Shown one piece after another: positions 57,074 through 64,000 of a stretch of 64,000 nucleotides of DNA (its first letter is position 1; each line of letters begins with the position of its first letter). The notes beneath the pieces were generated by a model. That model was not told the DNA's origin. It was given only the letters and a program-made list of their open reading frames with translations, and ran no database searches. The DNA lies in assembly GCF_943193085.1 (NCBI RefSeq), contig NZ_CALPCU010000001.1, forward strand, positions 124,001-188,000, in the 5' to 3' direction. The position numbers and the translations under genes were made by a program. The stretch is from Vermiculatibacterium agrestimuris (lineage in GTDB: Bacteria; Bacillota; Clostridia; Oscillospirales; Oscillospiraceae).

Positions 57074-60000
57074 ATGGAACCGACCAGAAGTGAGGGCTTT
57101 TCCCGCCGCGGTCTCTATGAGCCCGCCTTTGAGCACGATGCCTGCGGGATCGGCGCAGTGGTGGATATCCAGGGACGAACCTCCCACCAGACAGTAGACG
57201 ACGCGCTGAAGATCGTGGAAAAGCTGGAACACCGGGCAGGGAAGGATGCCGAGGGCAAGACCGGCGACGGCGTGGGCATCCTTCTGCAAATTTCTCACCG
57301 CTTCTTCTGCAAGACTGCAAAGGAACTTGGCTTTACGCTCGGCGCCCCCCGGGACTACGGTGTCGGTATGTTCTTTTTCCCTCAGGAGACGCTCAAACGT
57401 TCCCGGGCCAAGAAGATGTTTGAGATCGTCCTGGAAAAAGAGGGGATGGAGCTGCTGGGCTGGCGGACGGTGCCTGTCAGACCTGAGATCCTGGGGCGCA
57501 AGGCACTGGATAAGATGCCGTATATTGAGCAGTGCTTTATTAAGCGGCCGGAGGACGTTGCGCGGGGATTGGATTTCGACCGGCGGCTCTATGTGGCCCG
57601 CCGGGCCTTTGAGCAGTCCGGCGGCGACACCTATGTGGTCTCTCTGTCCAGCCGCACCATTGTTTACAAAGGCATGTTCCTGGTTGGACAGCTCCGGGAC
57701 TTTTATCCCGACCTGCAAAGCGAAGATTATGAAAGCGCCATCGCCCTTGTCCACTCCCGCTTCTCCACCAATACCAACCCCTCCTGGGAGCGGGCCCACC
57801 CCAACCGCCTCATCCTTCACAATGGCGAGATCAACACCATCCGGGGCAATATCGACCGCATGCTGGCCCGGGAGGAGACCATGTCCTCGCCCCTGCTGGA
57901 GAAGGATCTGGACAAGGTGTTTCCGGTGGTGAATGGAGAGGGTTCCGATTCCGCAATGCTGGACAATACCCTGGAATTTTTGATGATGAGCGGCATGCCC
58001 TTGCCTCTGGCCGTGATGGCCGCCATCCCGGAGCCCTGGCAGGGAGACAAAACCATGTCCCAGTCTAAGCGGGATCTCTATCAATATTACGCCATCCTGA
58101 TGGAGCCCTGGGACGGCCCTGCCGCTATCCTTTTCTCTGACGGCGATTGCGTGGGCGCGGTACTGGATCGCAATGGCCTGCGCCCGTCCCGGTACTATAT
58201 TACCGCCGACGGACGGCTCATTCTCTCCTCTGAGGTGGGGGTACTGGACATTCCGGCGGAGCAGATCGTAAAGAAATCCCGCCTGGAGCCAGGCAAGATG
58301 CTCCTGGTGGACTTGCGGCAAAAGCGGATCATTGAGGACGAGGAGCTCAAGGAGAGCTGTGCCAGACGCCAGCCCTACGGGGAGTGGTTAGACGGAAACC
58401 TCATCCACCTCAGCGACCTGCCGATCCCCAACCGGAAGGTGGAGACCGTGGGCGCGGAGGAGCGCGTCCGGCTCCAGAAGGCCTTCGGATACACCTGGGA
58501 GGATGTGAAGGATACCATCCTCCCCATGGCCCGCACCGGCGCGGAGCCGACGGCCGCTATGGGTATCGACATCCCACTGGCGGTGCTGGATGACAGGGAT
58601 CAGCCCCTATTCAATTATTTTAAGCAGCTTTTCGCCCAGGTGACCAACCCGCCCATCGACGCTCTGCGGGAAGAGGTGGTCACCGATACCACCGTTTACA
58701 TCGGCGACGATGGGAACCTTTTGGAGGAGAAGCCCTCCAATTGCAGAGTGCTCCAGGTGCGCAATCCCATTCTGACCTCTACCGACCTGATGAAGATCAA
58801 GGCCATGGAGCGGCCCGGCTTCCATGTGGAGACGGTCTCCATTCTCTTTTACAAGAACACCCCCCTCCAAAGGGCGCTGGATCGCCTCTTTGTGGCGGTG
58901 GACCGGGCATACCGCAACGGAGCCAATGTCATCATTCTCTCCGACCGGGGCGTGGATGAAAACCACCTGGCCATTCCTTCTCTGCTGGCGGTTTCCGCCA
59001 TTGAGCAGTATTTGGTGCGCACCAGGAAGCGCACGGCGGTTTCTATTGTCCTGGAATCTGCTGAGCCCCGGGACGTCCACCATTTTGCCACCCTTTTGGG
59101 ATACGGCGCGCGGGCGATCAACCCCTACCTGGCCCAGGAGACCATTGCGGCCCTCATTGAGGAGGGGCTGCTGGACAAGGACTGCCACACCGCCATCGAC
59201 GATTACAATTCCGCCATTCTCCACGGCATCGTAAAGATCGCTTCCAAAATGGGCATCTCTACCATCCAGTCCTATCAGTCGGCCCAGATATTTGAGGCCG
59301 TGGGTATCAGCAAGACGGTCATCGACGCCTATTTTACGAATACGGTGAGCCGGGTGGGAGGCATTGGCCTGGAGGAGATCGAGGCGCTGGTGGAGCGCAA
59401 CCACGCCAAGGCTTTTGATCCGCTGGGATTGGGAGATGCACCCACGCTGGACTCCGCCGGAGCCCACAAGGCCCGCTCCGGAATGGAGGATCACCTTTAT
59501 TCCCCCCAGACCATCCACCTGCTCCAGGAGGCCACCCGCCGGGGGGATTACGACCTGTTCAAGCAGTATACCGCCCTGGTGGACGACGAGACCCGGCCCC
59601 ACACCCTTCGGGGGCTCATGGAGCTGTGCTACGCCGAAGCCCCCATCCCCATAGAAGAGGTGGAGAGCGTGGAGTCCATTGTCAAACGTTTCAAGACCGG
59701 AGCGATGAGCTATGGCTCCATCTCCCAGGAGGCCCATGAGTGCCTGGCACAGGCCATGAACCGGCTGGGCGGCAAATCCAACTCCGGTGAGGGCGGGGAA
59801 GTGCCTGAACGGCTCGGAACGGAGAAGAACTCTGCCATTAAACAGGTGGCGTCCGGACGCTTTGGCGTGACCAGTGAGTATCTGGTCTCTGCCCAGGAGC
59901 TCCAGATCAAACTGGCCCAAGGGGCCAAGCCGGGGGAGGGAGGACACCTTCCGGCCGGAAAGGTCTATCCGTGGATCGCCAAGACCCGCCACTCCACCCC

Positions 60001-61615
60001 CGGCGTGACCCTCATTTCCCCGCCGCCCCACCACGATATTTACTCCATCGAGGATCTGGCCCAGCTGATCTACGATCTGAAAAACGCCAACCGCCAGGCC
60101 CGCATCTCGGTAAAACTGGTCTCGGAGGCCGGGGTGGGCACCATCGCCGCCGGCGTAGCCAAGGCGGGGGCGCAGGTGGTGCTGATATCCGGCTATGACG
60201 GCGGCACCGGAGCCGCTCCCCGCACCTCGATCCACAACGCGGGCCTTCCCTGGGAGTTGGGGCTGGCCGAGACCCACCAGACCCTCATCGCAAATGGACT
60301 TCGTTCCCGGGTGGTGGTGGAGACCGACGGCAAGCTCATGTCCGGCCGTGACGTGGCTATCGCCTGCATGCTGGGCGCGGAGGAGTTCGGCTTCGCCACC
60401 GCGCCCCTGGTCACCATGGGCTGCGTGATGATGCGGGTGTGCAATCTGGATACCTGCCCCGTGGGTGTGGCCACCCAGAACCCGGAGCTGCGCAAGCGGT
60501 TCCGTGGCAGACCGGAATATGTGGTGAACTTTATGCGCTTTATTGCCCAGGAGCTGCGGGAGCACATGGCAAAGCTGGGCGTTCGCACGGTGGATGAGCT
60601 GGTGGGGCGGACGGATCTGCTCCGCCGTCGGGCGGGCGTCAGCGGCCGGGCCGCCGCAGTGGATCTTTCCGCCATATTGGATCCCTCCTGTGTGGGCCGG
60701 CCCAAAACCCATTTTGATCCCGCCGATATCTATGATTTCCACTTGGAGGATACCGTAGATCTGAAGCTGCTGGAAGAGAAACTGAGAAAAGCGCTGGAGA
60801 CGGGGGAGAAGGGGGAGCTTTCCCTCTCCGTGTCAAGTACAGACCGGACACTGGGAACCATCTTGGGCAGCGACATCACCCGAAGGTTTGGTCAAAGCTT
60901 GCCCGAGGATACCTTCACCGTCCACTGTACCGGCGGCGGCGGTCAGTCCTTTGGGTCATTCCTTCCCAAGGGCCTGACCCTGGAGCTGGAGGGCGACTCC
61001 AACGATTACTTCGGTAAGGGGCTCTCCGGCGGAAAACTCATTGTGTTCCCGCCGAAAAAGTCCCCCTTCCGGGCCTGCGACAATATTATCATCGGCAATG
61101 TGGCCCTCTATGGCGCCACCTCCGGTACCGCCTTTATCGCCGGACAGGCGGGAGAGCGGTTCTGCGTCCGAAATTCCGGAGCTACAGCTGTTGCGGAGGG
61201 GGTGGGCGACCACGGCTGTGAGTACATGACCGGCGGCCGTGTGGTGATTTTGGGCCCCACCGGAAAAAACTTCGCCGCCGGCATGTCCGGGGGAGTGGCC
61301 TACGTTCTGGATGAGAAGCGGGATCTCTACCTGCGGCTCAACAAGGAGCTGGTAGGGATGGAGCTGGTGACGGAAAAGCACGATGTGGCTGAACTGCGCA
61401 CCCTTATTGAGCGCCATACAGAGGCTACAGGTTCTCTCCGCGGCCGGGAGATCCTGGCTGACTTTGACCATTATCTGCCCCTTTTCAAGAAGATCATGCC
61501 CCATGACTATGACCGGATGCTCCAGGCCATCGGCCGCATGGAGGAGAAGGGGATGAGCCGGGAACAGGCGGAGATCGAGGCATTCTACGCCAATGCCAAG
61601 GGAGGTGTACGGTAA
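57074..61615 (+). CDS. gltB: Glutamate synthase large subunit
   Basis: 1513 residues from ATG 57074, the usual length. The class II amidotransferase nucleophile is Cys24 (FEHDACGIGAVVDIQ), exposed after loss of a short propeptide. Then come the central domain, the FMN synthase domain (KTGAMSYGSISQEAHE; NSGEGGE; GGHLPAGKVYPWIAK) and the 3Fe-4S cysteines (CNLDTCPVGVATQ), and the C-terminal glxB beta-helix (GRVVILGPTGKNFAAGMSGG). It makes glutamate from glutamine and 2-oxoglutarate. The stop overlaps gltD. Confidence 0.97.
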   Translation: MEPTRSEGFSRRGLYEPAFEHDACGIGAVVDIQGRTSHQTVDDALKIVEKLEHRAGKDAEGKTGDGVGILLQISHRFFCKTAKELGFTLGAPRDYGVGMFFFPQETLKRSRAKKMFEIVLEKEGMELLGWRTVPVRPEILGRKALDKMPYIEQCFIKRPEDVARGLDFDRRLYVARRAFEQSGGDTYVVSLSSRTIVYKGMFLVGQLRDFYPDLQSEDYESAIALVHSRFSTNTNPSWERAHPNRLILHNGEINTIRGNIDRMLAREETMSSPLLEKDLDKVFPVVNGEGSDSAMLDNTLEFLMMSGMPLPLAVMAAIPEPWQGDKTMSQSKRDLYQYYAILMEPWDGPAAILFSDGDCVGAVLDRNGLRPSRYYITADGRLILSSEVGVLDIPAEQIVKKSRLEPGKMLLVDLRQKRIIEDEELKESCARRQPYGEWLDGNLIHLSDLPIPNRKVETVGAEERVRLQKAFGYTWEDVKDTILPMARTGAEPTAAMGIDIPLAVLDDRDQPLFNYFKQLFAQVTNPPIDALREEVVTDTTVYIGDDGNLLEEKPSNCRVLQVRNPILTSTDLMKIKAMERPGFHVETVSILFYKNTPLQRALDRLFVAVDRAYRNGANVIILSDRGVDENHLAIPSLLAVSAIEQYLVRTRKRTAVSIVLESAEPRDVHHFATLLGYGARAINPYLAQETIAALIEEGLLDKDCHTAIDDYNSAILHGIVKIASKMGISTIQSYQSAQIFEAVGISKTVIDAYFTNTVSRVGGIGLEEIEALVERNHAKAFDPLGLGDAPTLDSAGAHKARSGMEDHLYSPQTIHLLQEATRRGDYDLFKQYTALVDDETRPHTLRGLMELCYAEAPIPIEEVESVESIVKRFKTGAMSYGSISQEAHECLAQAMNRLGGKSNSGEGGEVPERLGTEKNSAIKQVASGRFGVTSEYLVSAQELQIKLAQGAKPGEGGHLPAGKVYPWIAKTRHSTPGVTLISPPPHHDIYSIEDLAQLIYDLKNANRQARISVKLVSEAGVGTIAAGVAKAGAQVVLISGYDGGTGAAPRTSIHNAGLPWELGLAETHQTLIANGLRSRVVVETDGKLMSGRDVAIACMLGAEEFGFATAPLVTMGCVMMRVCNLDTCPVGVATQNPELRKRFRGRPEYVVNFMRFIAQELREHMAKLGVRTVDELVGRTDLLRRRAGVSGRAAAVDLSAILDPSCVGRPKTHFDPADIYDFHLEDTVDLKLLEEKLRKALETGEKGELSLSVSSTDRTLGTILGSDITRRFGQSLPEDTFTVHCTGGGGQSFGSFLPKGLTLELEGDSNDYFGKGLSGGKLIVFPPKKSPFRACDNIIIGNVALYGATSGTAFIAGQAGERFCVRNSGATAVAEGVGDHGCEYMTGGRVVILGPTGKNFAAGMSGGVAYVLDEKRDLYLRLNKELVGMELVTEKHDVAELRTLIERHTEATGSLRGREILADFDHYLPLFKKIMPHDYDRMLQAIGRMEEKGMSREQAEIEAFYANAKGGVR

Positions 61616-63072
61616 TGGGTAAGCCCACAGGATTTCTGGAATTTGACCGCAAAAATGACCCGGCGGAAGCGCCCCTGGAGCGGATCCGGCACTATAGGGA
61701 ATTTCATCCACGCCTGCCCCGAGAGGAGCGGCAAAGGCAGGGCGGCCGCTGCATGGAGTGTGGCGTACCCTTTTGCCAGTCCGGAGCGGTGCTTGGAGGG
61801 ATGGCCTCCGGCTGCCCCCTCCACAACCTGATCCCAGAGTGGAATGACCTTGTATATACGGGAAATTTTCGCCATGCGCTGGAGCGGCTCCTGAAAACCA
61901 ACAGCTTCCCTGAGTTTACCGGACGGGTCTGCCCTGCGTTGTGCGAGGCGTCCTGCACCTGCGGCCTTCACGGGGATGCAGTTACCGTAAAAGCCAACGA
62001 GCTGGGCATCATTGAGGAGGCATGGGCCGGCGGATGGATCGTTCCACGGCCGCCCAAGACCCGGACGGGAAAGCGGGTGGCTATCGTGGGCTCCGGCCCC
62101 TCCGGCCTGGCTGCGGCCCAGCAGCTCAACAGCCGGGGCCACCTGGTCACCGTCTACGAGCGCGCCGACCGGGCCGGTGGTCTGCTGATGTACGGTATCC
62201 CCAATATGAAGCTGGAAAAAGAGATCGTTTTGCGCCGGCTCCGGCTCATGGAGGCGGAGGGGGTGCGGTTCTGTACCGGCGTCGACGTGGGACACGACGT
62301 GATGGCGGAGGAGCTGCGGCGGGATTATGACGCGGTGCTTTTGTGCTGCGGTGCGGCCCAGCCCCGAGATCTGCAAGTGGAGAACAGGGGCGTAAAGGGA
62401 GTGCACTTTGCGGTTGATTTTCTCACACAGACAACCAAAAGTCTGCTGGATTCCGGTCTGAAGGATGGAAAATTTATCTCCGCCAAGGATAAGCGGGTCG
62501 TCATCGTGGGAGGCGGCGATACGGGCAATGACTGTGTGGGCACCTGTATCCGTCACGGATGCAAGAGCGTGATCCAGCTGGAGATGATGCCAAAGGCGCC
62601 GGAGGGCAGGGGAGAGGGCAACCCCTGGCCGGAGTGGCCCCGGATCTGTAAGACCGATTACGGGCAGGAGGAGGCAATTGCCAAATTCGGCGCGGATCCC
62701 CGTGTGTATCAGACCACGGTGACTGCGTTGCTTTCCGATGAGAAAAACAGGCTCAGGGGGGTCAAAACAGTGAGGCTGGGCGGGGATCTGAAGTCCCTTC
62801 CAGGAACGGAGGAGGAGTTGCCCTGTGACCTGTTGCTCATCGCGGCGGGCTTCCTGGGACCCCAGGCCTATGTGCCGCGAGCCTTTGGCGTAGAGACGGG
62901 GGCGCGTTCGAATGTGAAGACTGTCCCTGAGAGTTACGCCACCAATGTGGAGAATATCTTTGCCGCCGGCGATATGCGCCGGGGCCAGTCCCTGGTGGTT
63001 TGGGCGATCCGGGAGGGCCGCGGTGCCGCTCGTGAGATCGACCAATCCCTTATGGGGTACACCAATCTGTAA
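61615..63072 (+). CDS. gltD: Glutamate synthase small subunit (NADPH)
   Basis: 485 residues; the ATG overlaps the gltB stop (TAATG). N-terminal 4Fe-4S cysteines (CMECGVPFCQSG; CPALCEASCTCG), the FAD-binding GSGPSGLAAAQQLN, the NADPH-binding GGGDTGNDCVGTC, and the end GDMRRGQSLVVWAIREGR. It feeds electrons from NADPH to the large subunit. A strong terminator follows. Confidence 0.97.
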   Translation: MGKPTGFLEFDRKNDPAEAPLERIRHYREFHPRLPREERQRQGGRCMECGVPFCQSGAVLGGMASGCPLHNLIPEWNDLVYTGNFRHALERLLKTNSFPEFTGRVCPALCEASCTCGLHGDAVTVKANELGIIEEAWAGGWIVPRPPKTRTGKRVAIVGSGPSGLAAAQQLNSRGHLVTVYERADRAGGLLMYGIPNMKLEKEIVLRRLRLMEAEGVRFCTGVDVGHDVMAEELRRDYDAVLLCCGAAQPRDLQVENRGVKGVHFAVDFLTQTTKSLLDSGLKDGKFISAKDKRVVIVGGGDTGNDCVGTCIRHGCKSVIQLEMMPKAPEGRGEGNPWPEWPRICKTDYGQEEAIAKFGADPRVYQTTVTALLSDEKNRLRGVKTVRLGGDLKSLPGTEEELPCDLLLIAAGFLGPQAYVPRAFGVETGARSNVKTVPESYATNVENIFAAGDMRRGQSLVVWAIREGRGAAREIDQSLMGYTNL

Positions 63073-63074
63073 CA

Positions 63075-63112
63075 AAAAGCCCCACCCTGTTTTAAAACAG
63101 GGTGGGGCTTTT
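63075..63112. terminator. Strong bidirectional terminator after gltD
   Basis: A perfect 19-bp palindromic arm pair (AAAAGCCCCACCCTGTTTT and its complement, 63075-63093 and 63094-63112) serves gltD and the convergent cotJC gene. Confidence 0.92.
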
Positions 63113-63138
63113 GCCAAACGCAGATGAAACAGACGGTT

Positions 63139-63747
63139 TCAGCTCTTTTTGGGGGCGTCGAAGGCGGGATTGACAAAATAGACGTTTTTCTGATCCATGC
63201 GCTCCTTGGCCAGACGAATGGCCTCGCCAAAGCGCTGGAAATGGACGATCTCCCGCTCCCGTAGGAACCGGATGACGTCGTTGACGTCCGGGTCATCGGA
63301 CAGCCGAAGAATATTGTCGTAAGTCAGCCGGGCCTTCTGCTCCGCCGCCAGATCCTCCGTAAGGTCGGCCAGGATGTCGCCGGTGGACTGCATGGTGGAG
63401 GCAGACCAGGGATAACCGGAGGCGAACTGGGGATAGATGCCGGTGGTGTGATCCACAAAGTAGGTGTCAAAGCCGGCAGTCCGGATCTGCTCCTCGGTGA
63501 GGCTCCGGGTGAGCTGATGGACGATGGCGGCCACCATCTCCATATGGCCCAGCTCCTCGGTGCCGATGTCGGTGAGCAGCGCTTTCAGCTCGGGATAGGG
63601 CATGGCATAGCGCTGGGAGAGGTAGCGCATGGCGGCGCCCAGTTCACCGTCAGGCCCGCCGTATTGGCTGATGATGACTGAGGCCAGCTTGGGGCTGGTG
63701 TTCTTGATCTTGACAGGGTACTGGAGCTTCTTTTCATACATGAACAT
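63139..63747 (-). CDS. cotJC: Spore coat protein CotJC (manganese catalase family)
   Basis: 202 residues. The CotJC/Mn-catalase pattern is clear: KKLQYPVKIKNTSPKLASVI, the metal ligands in TDIGTEELGHMEMVAAI (Glu and His) and REREIVHFQRFGEAIRLA. In spore formers this protein is part of the inner coat and made in the mother cell under sigma-E. It is the last gene of the cotJ operon, 3 bases from cotJB. Confidence 0.93.
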   Translation of the reverse strand: MFMYEKKLQYPVKIKNTSPKLASVIISQYGGPDGELGAAMRYLSQRYAMPYPELKALLTDIGTEELGHMEMVAAIVHQLTRSLTEEQIRTAGFDTYFVDHTTGIYPQFASGYPWSASTMQSTGDILADLTEDLAAEQKARLTYDNILRLSDDPDVNDVIRFLREREIVHFQRFGEAIRLAKERMDQKNVYFVNPAFDAPKKS

Positions 63748-63750
63748 GGC

Positions 63751-64000
63751 TTACTTTTTGCCTCCTTCCGGGTAGTCCCAGGGCCAGGGGTTGTTGATCC
63801 AGGTGGAAAAGCTCTTTTGATCGGCCGTGGCGAACAGGGTGACCGGGCCGCACATGGCCTCATACTTTTCCCGGCCGGCCTTCTCCAGGGCGGCGTACTG
63901 CTGGAACAGGGCAAAGGCCTCCTCGTCGGCCTGGTGGGTATCCAGGTAAAGTCCCAGCTCCAACAGGACGAATTCCAGGGCCTGGAGCTCGCCCAGAGGG
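63751..64000 (-). CDS. cotJB: Spore coat protein CotJB, 5' partial
   Basis: At least 82 residues; the frame is open to the window edge, reading LGELQALEFVLLELGLYLDT before an internal Met. The end SFSTWINNPWPWDYPEGGKK is the CotJB signature (WINxPWPWD). Coupled with cotJC; cotJA would lie further right. This supports a spore-forming host. Confidence 0.88.
   Translation of the reverse strand, partial: PLGELQALEFVLLELGLYLDTHQADEEAFALFQQYAALEKAGREKYEAMCGPVTLFATADQKSFSTWINNPWPWDYPEGGKK

Noticed and set aside
58607..60742. 711-codon reverse-strand frame in gltB
   Set aside because: Antisense to the FMN and central domains of gltB; no start signal.
1..64000. tRNA or rRNA genes, for example as integration sites
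   Set aside because: No tRNA-like cloverleaf with a CCA end or rRNA core sequence was recognised; the one clear integration site is guaA.

Overview
The window looks like chromosome of an endospore-forming, fairly GC-rich Clostridia (Oscillospiraceae-type, Flavonifractor/Lawsonibacter-like). That placement rests on spore coat genes cotJC/cotJB, a glnA-ANTAR regulator pair, dapL-type lysine synthesis, YjdF, and strong AGGAGG ribosome sites with frequent TTG/GTG starts. It is an inference from gene content; no 16S gene is present.

Region 1 (1 to ~36.1 kb) is the right part of an integrative conjugative element (ICE). Positions 1-20.5 kb hold one dense operon of type IV secretion parts (VirB6-like, PrgI, a two-gene VirB4, a C39 peptidase) wrapped around a complete-looking Tad/type IVc pilus assembly set: prepilin peptidase, CpaB, two TadZ/CpaE-like proteins, CpaF, TadB, TadC and two TadE-like proteins, plus a large secreted protein. 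A C5 DNA methyltransferase and a PAPS-reductase-like PP-loop protein ride in the same operon. Positions 20.6-28.4 kb are visibly AT-rich and look inserted: a reverse-strand lysis cassette (endolysin, holin, accessory protein), an IS66 remnant, a lipoprotein, and a cluster of short sigma factors with an anti-sigma-like membrane protein and a secreted protein. Positions 28.8-36.0 kb return to ICE style: sigma-like factor, MazF toxin, three tandem large serine recombinases and a resolvase-domain-only protein. The ICE seems to end at ~36.1 kb inside another serine recombinase gene (36,095-37,627), so elements are nested.

Region 2 (37.7-44 kb) is chromosomal: membrane proteins, a yjdF riboswitch plus yjdF, a DUF421/DUF4363 pair, three small uncharacterised genes, and guaA.

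Region 3 (44,046-52,068) is an ~8 kb integrative mobilizable element at the 3' end of guaA, bounded by a 12-bp direct repeat. It carries a repressor, excisionase, tyrosine integrase, MobC-like protein, RepA-like ATPase, a 9-bp iteron array, a pMV158-type oriT, a MobV relaxase, a deleted tnpV and a tet(W)-like tetracycline ribosomal protection gene behind a transcription attenuator.

Region 4 (52.1-64 kb) holds a broken epoxide hydrolase gene, then nitrogen assimilation and lysine synthesis (glnA, ANTAR regulator, dapF, dapL, gltB, gltD) and the convergent cotJ spore coat genes. Glutamine synthetase and glutamate synthase form the ammonia assimilation cycle; dapL and dapF give meso-diaminopimelate for wall and lysine.
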